Assembly (NCBI RefSeq): GCF_013410745.1
Contig: NZ_JACCFY010000001.1
Location: 3,286,001 to 3,350,000 of the forward strand
Direction of reading: 5' to 3'
Origin: Nesterenkonia xinjiangensis
GTDB taxonomy: Bacteria > Actinomycetota > Actinomycetes > Actinomycetales > Micrococcaceae
DNA: 64,000 nucleotides
This document shows positions 55,584-64,000 of the stretch, piece after piece (positions within the stretch are counted from its first letter, which is position 1; every line of letters starts with the position of its first letter). The notes below the pieces were generated by a model that saw only the letters and a list, made by a program, of their open reading frames with translations, did not search any database and was not told the DNA's origin. The translations under genes and the position numbers were made by a program.

Positions 55584-56834
55584 ATGAGGCCCAACACCAC
55601 CCGAGCCCGCGGCGCCGGCGCCGCCCTGGCCGCCGGAGCACTGCTGCTGACCGCCTGCGGATCCGATGACGCGACCGCTGAGGACGGCGGTGACGCTGAG
55701 GGCCCCGAGGCCACCGGCAACCTGACCGTCTGGGTCGATGCCGACCGGGCCGACGTCCTCCAGGACGCGGCCGCAGATTTCACCGAGGACACCGGAATCG
55801 ACGTCGAGCTGGTCCAGCAGGACTTCGCCGACGTCAGGGACCAGTTCGTCTCGCAGGTCCCCACCGGCGAAGGCCCCGACATCGCTGTCGGCGCCCATGA
55901 CTGGCTGGGCACACTGGTCACCAACGGTGTCGTCGCGCCGATCGAGATCGGCGACAAGGCGGAGGAGTTCCAGGACGTCGCCCTGGAGGCGTGGTCCTAT
56001 GAGGGCAACCTCTATGGTCTGCCCTACTCCATCGAGAACATCGCCCTGCTGCGCAACGCCGAGCTCGCACCGGATGCCCCGGAGAGCTACGCGGAGATGG
56101 TCGCCATCGGGGAGGACGCCGAGGTCGACTACCCCTACCTGGTGGGTCTCGACCCGACTGAGGCCGATCCCTATCACCTCTACCCGTTCCAGATGTCCTT
56201 CGACGCCCCGGTCTTCGGCACCGACTCGGAGGGCGGCTATGACGCCGCCGACCTGCGCATCGGCGAGGAGGGCGGAGTGGACTTCGCCGAGTGGCTCGCC
56301 GAACAGGGCTCTGAAGGGCTGCTGAACACCAACATCGACGGCGACCTGGCCCGGGAGAACTTCGTCGACGGCAACACGCCGTTCCTCATCACCGGCCCGT
56401 GGAACGTGCCCGCCGCCCTGGACGCCGACATCGACCTGCAGGTGGACCCGATCCCGGCCGCGGGCGATCACGCGGCGCAGCCCTTCGCCGGAGTGCAGGG
56501 CTTCTTCCTCTCCGCGCAGAGCGAGAACGTCGTCGCCGCCACGACGTTCCTCACCGAATACATCGGTTCCGCCGAGATCCAGACCGCCCTCTACGAGGTC
56601 GGTGGCCGGGCCCCGGCGCTGACGGAGTCCTTCGACGCCGCCCTGGCCGATGACGAGATCGTCGCCGGATTCGGCGAAGTCGGCGCCGAGGCCGTCCCGA
56701 TGCCCAACATCCCGGAGATGGGAGCCGTCTGGGAGTTCTGGGGCACCACCCAGGCCGCGATCATCGAGGGCGACGGCGACCCGGCCGAGCTCTGGGAGCG
56801 CATGGCCGATGACATCGCCGGAGCCATCGACTGA
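55584..56834 (+). CDS. malE: Maltose/maltodextrin ABC transporter substrate-binding lipoprotein
   Basis: Extracellular binding protein of 416 aa. A signal peptide with lipobox LLTAC (Cys about 26) is followed by a short acidic linker and a MalE-type two-lobe fold (LTVWVDADRADVLQDAAADF, GEGPDIAVGAHDWLG, YGLPYSIENIALLRN, ITGPWNVPA). The order malE-malF-malG, the flanking GH13 enzymes and the LacI regulator identify maltodextrins as the likely ligand. No ATPase gene is present; actinobacteria usually share a distant MsiK-type ATPase. Confidence 0.9.
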   Translation: MRPNTTRARGAGAALAAGALLLTACGSDDATAEDGGDAEGPEATGNLTVWVDADRADVLQDAAADFTEDTGIDVELVQQDFADVRDQFVSQVPTGEGPDIAVGAHDWLGTLVTNGVVAPIEIGDKAEEFQDVALEAWSYEGNLYGLPYSIENIALLRNAELAPDAPESYAEMVAIGEDAEVDYPYLVGLDPTEADPYHLYPFQMSFDAPVFGTDSEGGYDAADLRIGEEGGVDFAEWLAEQGSEGLLNTNIDGDLARENFVDGNTPFLITGPWNVPAALDADIDLQVDPIPAAGDHAAQPFAGVQGFFLSAQSENVVAATTFLTEYIGSAEIQTALYEVGGRAPALTESFDAALADDEIVAGFGEVGAEAVPMPNIPEMGAVWEFWGTTQAAIIEGDGDPAELWERMADDIAGAID

Positions 56835-56840
56835 TCCGTG

Positions 56841-58484
56841 ATGACCACCACCTCTCCCGCCCCTGAGAAGTCCCCGGCGGCCGCGGAACACCCCCGCGGC
56901 CGCCGGCCCCCCGGGAGGAGGCATCGGCAGGCCGAGCGCCTGGCCGAGGCCGCCTCCGTGGGATGGAAGCTGCTCGTCGTCAAGATCCTGATCCTCGGCG
57001 CGCTCAACGCCGTCGCCGTCTACGCGGCCCTGGTGCTGTTCGCCAGCGACCAGCCGCTGGTCGGGGGCGCCGTCGTCGTCGCGGGGATCCTCATCTCGTG
57101 GATCTACTTCCGCCGCGGCGGACTGCCGGCGAAGTACCTGCTTCCCGGTGTGGCGTTCCTGCTGATCTTCCAGATATTCATGGTGCTGTACTCCGGGTAC
57201 GTCGCCTTCACCAACTACGGCACCGGACACAACAGCGACAAGGACGACGCGGTGCACGCGATCATGCTGCAGAACCAGGAGCGCGTGCCGGACTCCCCCA
57301 CCTACTCGCTCGCTGTGGCGGAGCGCTTCGGTGAGCTCTCCTTCGTGGTCACCGACCCGGCAGGCGATGTCTTCATCGGTTCCGCGGAGCAGCCTCTGGA
57401 ACAGGTCGACGGAGCCGTGGTCGATGCCGGGCGCGTGGTCGACGTCCCCGGACATGACGTCCTGGACTTCGCCGAGGTGCTCCAGCGCCAGGGGGAGATC
57501 ACCCAGCTGGCGGTGCCCTTCAGCGAGGACCCCAATGCGGGCATGCTCCGCACCCAGGATGCGCAGTCGGCCTATCTCTACACCTCTCGGTATGTCTACG
57601 ACGCCGAGGCCGACACCATGACCAACTCAGACACCGGGACGGTCTACGCCGACGCCGGTGAGGGCGCGTTCAGCTCCCCGCAGGGTGAGGAGCTGATGCC
57701 GGGCTGGCGGATCCACGTCGGCCTGGACAACTTCGTGCGTGCCGCCACCGAGCCCACGATCCGTGGCCCGCTGCTCTCGGTGACGATCTGGACCTTCGCC
57801 TTCGCGTTCCTCTCGGTGGCGACGACCTTCGTCCTGGGCCTGTTCCTGGCGATCGTGTTCAACGACGCCCGGATGCGAAGCCGCAAGTACTACCGGCTGA
57901 TCATGATCCTGCCCTACGCCTTCCCCGGGTTCCTCTCCGCACTGGTCTGGGCAGGCATGCTGAACCAGGAGTTCGGCTTCGTGAACAACGTCATCTTCGG
58001 AGGCGCCCAGATCCCCTGGCTGACCGATGCCCTCCTGGCGAAGGTCTCGATCCTGCTGGTGAACCTCTGGCTGGGGTTCCCCTACATGTTCCTGGTCTGC
58101 ACCGGCGCGCTGCAGGCGATACCCGACGAACTCACCGAGGCCGCGCAGATGGACGGCGCCAGGCCCTTCCAGGCCTTCCGGATGATCAAGCTGCCCCTGC
58201 TGCTGGTCTCCCTGGCACCGTTGCTGATCTCGGCCTTCGCCTTCAACTTCAACAACCTGACCCTGGTGTACATGCTCACCGGAGGCGGGCCCCGCGATCT
58301 CGACGCCGGCATCAACGTCGGTGCCACCGACATCCTCATCACCCTGGTCTACAAGGTGGCCTTCGTCGGTGCCGATCGAGACTATGGGCTGGCCAGCGCC
58401 TTCGCGATCATCATCTTCCTGCTCGTCGGCACCGTCTCGGTGATCGCCTTCCGGCAGACCAAGTCACTCGAGGAGCTGAACTGA
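56841..58484 (+). CDS. malF: Maltodextrin ABC transporter permease MalF
   Basis: Inner-membrane permease of 547 aa. Three N-terminal helices (about 30-130) are followed by an extracytoplasmic domain of roughly 150 residues, as in MalF-type subunits, then five more helices. The cytoplasmic EAA loop EAAQMDGARPFQAFRMIKLP, which contacts the ATPase, lies near residue 435. ATG 56841 is taken rather than the adjoining GTG 56838. A 1-nt gap to malG implies coupling. Confidence 0.9.
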   Translation: MTTTSPAPEKSPAAAEHPRGRRPPGRRHRQAERLAEAASVGWKLLVVKILILGALNAVAVYAALVLFASDQPLVGGAVVVAGILISWIYFRRGGLPAKYLLPGVAFLLIFQIFMVLYSGYVAFTNYGTGHNSDKDDAVHAIMLQNQERVPDSPTYSLAVAERFGELSFVVTDPAGDVFIGSAEQPLEQVDGAVVDAGRVVDVPGHDVLDFAEVLQRQGEITQLAVPFSEDPNAGMLRTQDAQSAYLYTSRYVYDAEADTMTNSDTGTVYADAGEGAFSSPQGEELMPGWRIHVGLDNFVRAATEPTIRGPLLSVTIWTFAFAFLSVATTFVLGLFLAIVFNDARMRSRKYYRLIMILPYAFPGFLSALVWAGMLNQEFGFVNNVIFGGAQIPWLTDALLAKVSILLVNLWLGFPYMFLVCTGALQAIPDELTEAAQMDGARPFQAFRMIKLPLLLVSLAPLLISAFAFNFNNLTLVYMLTGGGPRDLDAGINVGATDILITLVYKVAFVGADRDYGLASAFAIIIFLLVGTVSVIAFRQTKSLEELN

Positions 58485-58485
58485 C

Positions 58486-59385
58486 ATGAGTATCGACACT
58501 GACAGCGCCCCTCGCCCCCTCCGCACCGGCCGGCCCATCCGCGTCTGGATGCGCCAGACCGGCTGGCGTCATCTCGTCGGTGCGGTGATCGTGGTCTTCT
58601 CGATCTTCCCGCTGGTCTACGTGTTCTCCGCCTCGCTGAACCCCGGCGGCACGCTGATCACCGCCAACTCGCTGTTCCGGAACATGAGTCTGGACAGCTA
58701 TGTCGAGCTGTTCGACCGTCCCCAGCAGCCCTACGCCGCCTGGTTCGGGAACACGCTGTTCATCGGCCTGACCTCCTCGGCGGGAAGCGTGCTGCTCGGC
58801 GCACTGGCCGCCTATGCGTTCTCCCGGATGCGGTTCACCGGACGGCGGGTCGGGCTGATCACCCTGCTGCTGGTGCAGATGTTCCCGCAGCTGCTGGCGA
58901 TGGTCGCGATCTTCCTGCTGATGCTTTCCATCGGGGAGATCTTCCCGGCCATCGGGGTGAACAGCCAGATGGGACTCATCCTGGTGTATCTGGGCGGGGC
59001 GCTGGGGGTGAACACCTATCTGATGTATGGGTTCTTCAACACGATCCCGCAGTCCATCGATGAGGCCGCACGCATCGACGGCGCCGGTCACGCCCGGATA
59101 TTCTTCACCATCATCCTGCCGCTGGTCTCTCCGATCCTGGCGGTGGTGGCGCTGCTCTCGTTCATCGCGACCACCAACGACTTCGTGGTGGCCTCGGTGC
59201 TGCTGATCGACCCGGACAAGCAGACTCTGGCGGTGGGGCTGTACCAGTTCATCTCCCAGGAGACCTCGCAGAACTGGTCGATCTTCGCCGCGGGCGCGGT
59301 GCTGGCCGCGATCATCCCGGTGGCGCTGTTCCTGGCCCTGCAGAAGTACATCATCGGTGGACTGACCGCCGGAAGCGTGAAGTGA
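58486..59385 (+). CDS. malG: Maltodextrin ABC transporter permease MalG
   Basis: Second permease subunit, 299 aa with six predicted helices. The EAA loop EAARIDGAGHARIFFTIILP is near residue 195, and the C-terminus FLALQKYIIGGLTAGSVK is characteristic of MalG-type proteins, its tail inserting into the ATPase. ATG 58486 follows the malF stop by one base. The GH13 gene follows 8 nt past the stop. Confidence 0.92.
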   Translation: MSIDTDSAPRPLRTGRPIRVWMRQTGWRHLVGAVIVVFSIFPLVYVFSASLNPGGTLITANSLFRNMSLDSYVELFDRPQQPYAAWFGNTLFIGLTSSAGSVLLGALAAYAFSRMRFTGRRVGLITLLLVQMFPQLLAMVAIFLLMLSIGEIFPAIGVNSQMGLILVYLGGALGVNTYLMYGFFNTIPQSIDEAARIDGAGHARIFFTIILPLVSPILAVVALLSFIATTNDFVVASVLLIDPDKQTLAVGLYQFISQETSQNWSIFAAGAVLAAIIPVALFLALQKYIIGGLTAGSVK

Positions 59386-59393
59386 GGAGACCC

Positions 59394-61325
59394 ATGCCAG
59401 CACCCGCCCACCCGTCCCCGCCTCCAGCCGACCTGCTCCCCCATCACGACGGCTCACCCCTGCACGTCTCGGACGACGCCCCCGCTCTGGGCGAGCGCGT
59501 GCGGGTGCGGCTGCGCGTGCCGGAGGGCTTCGGCCCGCTGGAGGCGGTCATGGTGCGGTCCAACCCGGACCGCGAGCCGACCTGGGACGAGGCCGAGCCG
59601 CTCGGTGCTGCGGGCGGCTGGCAGTGGTGGGAGGCCGAGGTCACTGTGCACAACCCCCGCCACGGCTACCGCTGGCTGCTGCGCGGCGCCGGCCGTGTGC
59701 ACTGGCTGAACCAGTCCGGTCTGCACCCCGGGGAGGTCCGCGACGCCGATGACTTCGTCCTGCTGGCCACCCCGGCGGCTCCGGCCTGGCTGGCAGAGTC
59801 GGTGATGTACCAGATCTTCCCGGACCGGTTCGCCCGGTCCGCAGAGGCCGCGGATCGTGAGGCTCCTGAGTGGGCGATCCCGGCCGCCTGGGAGGACCCG
59901 GTGGCCCCCGTGATGCCGTGCAGGAGTCAGCAGCTCTACGGCGGTGACCTCGACGGGATCGTGGAGAAGCTGGACCATCTGGCCGAGCTCGGAGTGGACC
60001 TGATCTACCTGACGCCGATCTTTCCGGCGGCCTCGAACCATCGGTACGACGCGGCGAGCTTCGAGCGGGTGGACCCGCTGCTCGGCGGCGATGAGGCCTA
60101 TGTGCGCCTGGTCCGAGCCGCCCACGCCCGAGGCATGCGGGTCATCGGGGACCTGACGAGCAACCATTCCGGGGATCGCCACGAGTGGTTCCAGACCGCT
60201 CTCGCCGATCCTGGGGCCCCAGAGCGGCAGTACTACTACTTCGCCGAAGACGGCTCCTACGAGTCCTGGCTGGGCACGCCGTCACTGCCGAAGTTCGACT
60301 GGTCCTCCGAGCAGCTGCGTGAGAGGTTCATCCAGGGGACGGACTCGGTGGTCGCCCGCTGGCTGCTGCCGCCCTTCGAGGCCGACGGCTGGCGGATCGA
60401 TGTGGCGAACATGACCGGACGGCTGCGCGACGTCGACCTCAACGCCGAGGTGCGGCAGATCCTGCGCCGCACCATGGAGAAGGTCAACCCGGACACCGTG
60501 CTGCTGGCCGAGTCCACCAATGACGCCACTGAGGACCTGCAGGGAGACGCCTGGCACGGGGCCATGACGTATCCGGCCTTCACCCGACCGCTGTGGTCCT
60601 GGTTGAGCGATCCCACCGGGGAGCCCTGGACCACTGCGGAGGGCTCCCAGCGCACCGAGCCGTGGTTCTTCGGCCTGCCGCTGGGCGGGATCCCGAAGAT
60701 CACCGCCGCGGAGTTCGCCCAGGCGGTGACCCGGTTCTCCGCCGGGATCCCGTGGCGGATCCGGCTGGGGAACATGCAGCCGCTGAACACCCATGACACC
60801 GCGCGGTTCTCCACGCACGCCGCCGAGGGGGCCATGCCGCTCGCGCTGGGTCTGGCGATGACCCTGCCGGGGGTGCCGGTGCTCTTCGCCGGGGACGAGT
60901 TCGGGCTCACCGGGGCCGACGGCGAGCTCAGCCGCACTCCGATGCCCTGGGGTACGGAGTCCCAGCCGGAGGTCGCCGAGCGGCTGCGACTGTGCCGGGA
61001 GCTGGTCGGTCTGCGCCGCGGTCATGAGGTGCTGGCCCGCGGCGGGATGCGCTGGGTCCACGCTGACGACGACGCCGTGGTGTTCCTCCGCGAGTCGTCC
61101 CAGGAGAGCCTGCTGGTGCTGGCCACCATGGCTGAGCGTGAGGTGGAGCTTCCGGTGGTGGCCGTGCCGGGGCTGGCGGCGTCCGGCGGTCAGCGGGACG
61201 AGCCGGCGGTCTCGCGTCTGACCGGTGAGTCCGTGTGCGGCCTCTCCGGCGAGACGATGCGGATCTCCGCCCTCGGCCCGTCCTTCACCGTGTGGCGGCT
61301 GCCCGGGGTGCCCGCTCCGCGCTGA
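59394..61325 (+). CDS. GH13 cyclomaltodextrinase/neopullulanase-like glycosidase
   Basis: Intracellular alpha-glucan hydrolase of 643 aa without a signal peptide. An N-terminal beta-sandwich (about 15-125, GERVRVRLRVPEGFGPLEAV, WWEAEVTVHNPRHGYRW) resembles the CBM34-like domain of cyclomaltodextrinases. The barrel has nucleophile Asp336 (WRIDVANM), acid/base Glu373 (LLAESTND) and the third Asp in NTHDTARF. GAGGAG precedes the ATG. It would shorten imported maltodextrins before alpha-glucosidase action. A hairpin terminator follows. Confidence 0.88.
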   Translation: MPAPAHPSPPPADLLPHHDGSPLHVSDDAPALGERVRVRLRVPEGFGPLEAVMVRSNPDREPTWDEAEPLGAAGGWQWWEAEVTVHNPRHGYRWLLRGAGRVHWLNQSGLHPGEVRDADDFVLLATPAAPAWLAESVMYQIFPDRFARSAEAADREAPEWAIPAAWEDPVAPVMPCRSQQLYGGDLDGIVEKLDHLAELGVDLIYLTPIFPAASNHRYDAASFERVDPLLGGDEAYVRLVRAAHARGMRVIGDLTSNHSGDRHEWFQTALADPGAPERQYYYFAEDGSYESWLGTPSLPKFDWSSEQLRERFIQGTDSVVARWLLPPFEADGWRIDVANMTGRLRDVDLNAEVRQILRRTMEKVNPDTVLLAESTNDATEDLQGDAWHGAMTYPAFTRPLWSWLSDPTGEPWTTAEGSQRTEPWFFGLPLGGIPKITAAEFAQAVTRFSAGIPWRIRLGNMQPLNTHDTARFSTHAAEGAMPLALGLAMTLPGVPVLFAGDEFGLTGADGELSRTPMPWGTESQPEVAERLRLCRELVGLRRGHEVLARGGMRWVHADDDAVVFLRESSQESLLVLATMAEREVELPVVAVPGLAASGGQRDEPAVSRLTGESVCGLSGETMRISALGPSFTVWRLPGVPAPR

Positions 61326-61330
61326 GCGTT

Positions 61331-61378
61331 GCGCCTGCCGGCGGTGTCGGAGAATGACTCCGGCACCTCGGCAGGCGC
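61331..61378 (+). terminator. Hairpin terminator at end of mal operon
   Basis: Arms GCGCCTGCCG and CGGCAGGCGC enclose a second inner stem (GTGTCGGAG / CTCCGGCAC) with loop AATGA; followed by CTTCT. Starts 5 nt after the GH13 stop codon. Confidence 0.85.
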
Positions 61379-61438
61379 CTTCTGGCGGTGTCGCACGCCC
61401 GCCTGCCTCGCATGTCAGCGGTCCGTCATAGCCTCCCT

Positions 61439-61468
61439 TTGTATTCGAAACTGTGTTCGAACTACGAT
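61439..61468 (+). promoter_or_regulatory. LexA-box promoter (SOS) upstream of the dnaE2 operon
   Basis: TCGAAACTGTGTTCGA (61445-61460) matches the actinobacterial LexA consensus CGAAC-N4-GTTCG with one mismatch. It fills the spacer between TTGTAT (61439-61444) and TACGAT (61463-61468), 18 bp apart, so LexA binding would block RNA polymerase directly. Transcript start about 100 nt before the first gene. Confidence 0.8.
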
Positions 61469-61571
61469 GGAGGGGCGAGAGGCGGTGCCTCGCTCCCCGC
61501 TCGCTCCTTCCCATCGTCAGCGAACACTGCACCTGCGCGCCCTCGGGCGCTGGACCTAGGGAGTAGAGCTG

Positions 61572-62033
61572 ATGAGCACCACCTCGACCACCCCCGCCCT
61601 TCCCGGCGTCGTCCGCCTCGTCGCCCCGGAGGAAGCTCGCCGCCTCGCCGCCGCGAGGAGCCAGAGCGCCGCGAGCCGAGCCTCTGGCTCAGGATCCCGG
61701 AACGATGCAGCCGTCATCCCGCTGTCGCGGGCCCTCACCGAGGAGCTGACCGTCGAGTGCGACGAGACCGGCATCCCGCACCGGCTGTGCTGGCGGGATC
61801 GCTGGCATGCCGTCGTGGAGGAGCCGGTCCGCTGGTTCGAGCGCCGTCGCTGGTGGCTCGAGGACGCCCGGGTCGAACGCGGTCGCGGCGCAGGGGTCGT
61901 CGACCATGAGATCTGGCGGCTCCAGATCCGCCTGGAGGCCGCCTCCCGGGCCGTGCCCCGCACCGTCGACCTGAGCCGTCACGCCGGCTCCGGACGATGG
62001 CGGCTGCTGAGAGTCCACGATGCGGCGGCCTGA
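61572..62033 (+). CDS. DUF6504-like protein in the SOS mutagenesis operon
   Basis: Protein of 153 aa. The segment TGIPHRLCWRDRWHAVVEEP, then WWLEDARVERG and IWRLQIRLEAASRAVPRTVDL resemble the small domain found at the C-terminus of, or next to, ImuB-type Y-family polymerases in actinobacteria. The N-terminal 60 residues are Ala/Arg/Ser-rich and poorly conserved-looking. It is the first gene after the LexA-type promoter and lies 45 nt before dnaE2. No polymerase motifs are present; function unknown, probably an accessory factor in translesion synthesis. Confidence 0.68.
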   Translation: MSTTSTTPALPGVVRLVAPEEARRLAAARSQSAASRASGSGSRNDAAVIPLSRALTEELTVECDETGIPHRLCWRDRWHAVVEEPVRWFERRRWWLEDARVERGRGAGVVDHEIWRLQIRLEAASRAVPRTVDLSRHAGSGRWRLLRVHDAAA

Positions 62034-62078
62034 TCTCACCGCCCCTGACCGGCTCACCCCATCTCGGGGAGCACGCTG

Positions 62079-64000
62079 ATGGGTGGGTTCGTGCATCTCG
62101 ACGTCGCCTCCTCCTTCAGCGCCCACTACGGTGCCAGCTGGCCGGAGGACCTGGTCGCGGCGGCTGCCGCGGACGATGCGGGCGCCATCGCCTGCGTGGA
62201 CCGGGACGGCCTGTACGGGGCGATCAAGCATGTCACCGCCTGCCGCGTCCACGACGTCTCCCCCATCCTCGGGGTGAACCTGCAGGTCATCGAGGAGCTC
62301 CCCGACGGCGGCCTGGCGGACCGCGGACGGGTGGTTCTGCTCGCCCACGGTTCGGCGGCCGGGTATGCGGCGCTGTGTCGGGCGGTCTCTGCCGCCCATC
62401 TGCGGGACACCGGCGCAGGGCCCCGCCTCGGCCTCTCTCGGCTGGTGGAGCTGGCCTGCCCCGCAGGGGTGCGGGCCGTGGCCTCCGGAGAGGCCGATCC
62501 GGCACTGTTCGTGCTGCTGGGGCCGGAGAGCGACGTCGGCACCGCTGCGGCCACCCGACGCTACGCCCAGGCCCGAGGGCTGCTGCACGGCTGGCGATCG
62601 GCCCTGGGGGCCGCCCCGCTGCGGATCGAGGTGGTCTCCCACCTCGCCCCTCCCGGAGAGGCGCTCTCCACCGCCCATGCCGCGCGGATGCTCGCGATCG
62701 CCGAGGACTGTGCAGTGGACCCGGTGCTGACGAACATGGTGCGCTTCGCCCAGGAGGACGACGCCACCACCGCCGATGTGCTCGACGCGGTCCGGGTGCT
62801 CTCCAGTCTCCACGTCACCGAGACCCTGCAGCCCAACGGCCAGGGCTGGCTCAAGCCTGCCCGGACGATGGAACGACTGGCCGGGGAGATCTGCGCGTCC
62901 AGCTCGGCGGCACGCATCGACGCCGTGGACCTGCTCGAGCACACCCGGGCGCTGGCGCAGCGTTGCCTCCTGGACCCGGTGGCGCACATGAGCTTCCGCG
63001 TGCCGAAGGTCCCGGAGGCCCGGGTGATCGGGCTCGGCCGGCAGGGGCGGTGCACAGATCCGCGCCGCGAGCTGCGCCAGCGCTGCGAGGCCGGGCTCAC
63101 CGCGCGGTTCCCCCGGCTCTCCTCCTCAGCCGCCGCGCAGGTGAGGGGGCGGTTGGAGCATGAGCTGACGATCATCGAGGATCTCGGCTTCTCCAGCTAC
63201 TTCCTGACGGTCGCAGAAGTGGTCGAGATGGTCGAGCAGATGGAGGTGCGGGTCTCGGCGCGCGGCTCAGGGGCCTCCTCTCTGGTGAACCATCTGCTGC
63301 GGATCAGCGCGGTGGACCCGATCGAGCATGATCTGATCTTCGAACGTTTCCTCTCACGACGCCGTTCCACCCTGCCGGACATCGACATCGACGTGGAGTC
63401 GGCCCGCCGCCATGAGGTCTACCACCGGATCTTCGAGCGGTTCGGTGGTGAGCGCACCACGCTGATGAGTATGCAGAACAGCTATCGGATCCGCGGAGCC
63501 GTGCGCGACGCCGGCCTCGCTCTGGGACTGCCGGAGGAGGAGATCGCGCAGATCGCTGAGACCATGTGGCGCTTTCCGGCCAGTCGGTTCCGAGAGGCGC
63601 TGGCGGAAAAGCCGGAGCTGCGCACCCTGGCCGCCCGGTTGGACTCCGAGCGGTCGCAGGGGCGCCAGCAGCTGGACCTGCTGGTGGATCTCACCGAGCG
63701 GCTGGACCGGCTTCCCCGGCATATCTCCACCCACCCCTGTGGGGTCATCCTGGGCGATGAGCAGCTGCTGGACCTCACGCCGGTGCAGCCCTCCGGCGTG
63801 GACGGACTGCCGATGAGTCAGTTCGACAAGCACGACATGGACCCGATGGGTTTCCTGAAGCTGGACGTGCTGGGGGTGCGCATGCAGTCCACCATCGCCT
63901 ACGCCCTGCAGGAGGTGCGGCGCACCACCGGGGAACGGATCGAGCTGGAGGCGGTGGACCGCGACGACGAGGCGACCTATCGACTCATCCAGTCCACCCA
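62079..64000 (+). CDS. dnaE2: Error-prone DNA polymerase III alpha subunit, 5' part
   Basis: C-family DNA polymerase; about 640 codons lie in the window and the gene continues past the right edge. The PHP domain start reads FVHLDVASSFSAHYGAS, lacking the HxH metal motif. Polymerase catalytic Asp residues are in TLPDIDIDVESARR, preceded by RVSARGSGASSLVNHLL (the RGSxxxS nucleotide site) and followed by STHPCGVIL and the DPMGFLKLDVLG motif. ATG 62079 has GGGGAG 7 nt upstream. An SOS promoter and a DUF6504-like partner support DnaE2 (translesion) over the replicative DnaE1. Confidence 0.85.
   Translation, partial: MGGFVHLDVASSFSAHYGASWPEDLVAAAAADDAGAIACVDRDGLYGAIKHVTACRVHDVSPILGVNLQVIEELPDGGLADRGRVVLLAHGSAAGYAALCRAVSAAHLRDTGAGPRLGLSRLVELACPAGVRAVASGEADPALFVLLGPESDVGTAAATRRYAQARGLLHGWRSALGAAPLRIEVVSHLAPPGEALSTAHAARMLAIAEDCAVDPVLTNMVRFAQEDDATTADVLDAVRVLSSLHVTETLQPNGQGWLKPARTMERLAGEICASSSAARIDAVDLLEHTRALAQRCLLDPVAHMSFRVPKVPEARVIGLGRQGRCTDPRRELRQRCEAGLTARFPRLSSSAAAQVRGRLEHELTIIEDLGFSSYFLTVAEVVEMVEQMEVRVSARGSGASSLVNHLLRISAVDPIEHDLIFERFLSRRRSTLPDIDIDVESARRHEVYHRIFERFGGERTTLMSMQNSYRIRGAVRDAGLALGLPEEEIAQIAETMWRFPASRFREALAEKPELRTLAARLDSERSQGRQQLDLLVDLTERLDRLPRHISTHPCGVILGDEQLLDLTPVQPSGVDGLPMSQFDKHDMDPMGFLKLDVLGVRMQSTIAYALQEVRRTTGERIELEAVDRDDEATYRLIQST

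Overview
The window is high-GC DNA (strong G/C preference at third codon positions) from an actinobacterium. Supporting markers are RbpA, a mycothiol-dependent formaldehyde dehydrogenase, class Ib NrdHIEF with NrdR-type boxes, a proline-rich SPFH protein next to an rbpA/ppm1 block, HelY-type helicase, and a LexA box of the actinobacterial type. Gene order (rne-rplU-rpmA-obgE-proB-proA-nadD-rsfS; rbpA facing ppm1; helY) fits Micrococcales, most likely Micrococcaceae (Nesterenkonia/Arthrobacter-like). The genus is inference. No CRISPR array, insertion sequence, phage or rRNA operon was seen.

Layout. 1-4.6 kb: glycerol use (SorC-type regulator fragment divergent from glpD, then glpF, glpK). 4.6-12 kb: a gluconate/idonate-type island (KDPG-aldolase-like eda, FGGY kinase, D-2-hydroxyacid dehydrogenase, GntR/FCD regulator, GntP permease, gluconate 5-dehydrogenase, idonate-dehydrogenase-like MDR). 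12.2-18.1 kb: nrdHIEF behind two NrdR-like boxes, continued by a thioesterase and a lipoate-ligase-like protein. 18.1-19.9 kb: formaldehyde detoxification pair with foreign-looking codon use. 20-33.3 kb: VKOR, RNase E/G, L21, L27, Obg, ProB, ProA, a decayed membrane-protein gene interrupted by an 8-bp tandem repeat, a small membrane protein, NadD, an acidic tail-anchored protein, RsfS and tRNA-Ala(GGC). 33.4-45.1 kb: accessory genes, including aldo/keto reductase, CDF transporter, lipoprotein, sugar-lactone oxidase translationally coupled to a sensory-rhodopsin-transducer homologue, SDR plus Rho_N protein, DUF3054 protein divergent from a SatD-like/membrane-protein pair, an SRPBCC-ArsR pair, RlmA-type methyltransferase, NfeD and SPFH. 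45.2-52.4 kb: rbpA (sigma-R-type promoter), ppm1, a catalytically degenerate amidohydrolase-like protein, HelY and an MFS transporter. 52.5-61.3 kb: maltodextrin regulon (LacI regulator and alpha-glucosidase divergent from malE-malF-malG and a second GH13). 61.4-64 kb: an SOS-type promoter, a DUF6504-like protein and the 5' part of an error-prone DnaE.

How it fits together. Three separate carbon-source modules (glycerol, gluconate/idonate, maltodextrin) each carry their own regulator and recognisable palindromic operators. The core block handles ribosome maturation, RNA decay and proline and NAD synthesis. The most unusual items are the SatD-like protein, whose N-terminal half resembles the metal-binding layout of class III nucleotide cyclases and which is paired with a membrane protein under a leaderless, palindrome-covered promoter; the rhodopsin-transducer homologue without a rhodopsin; the sigma-R promoter built into a terminator-like hairpin; and the octanucleotide repeat that changes the frame of a membrane-protein remnant.
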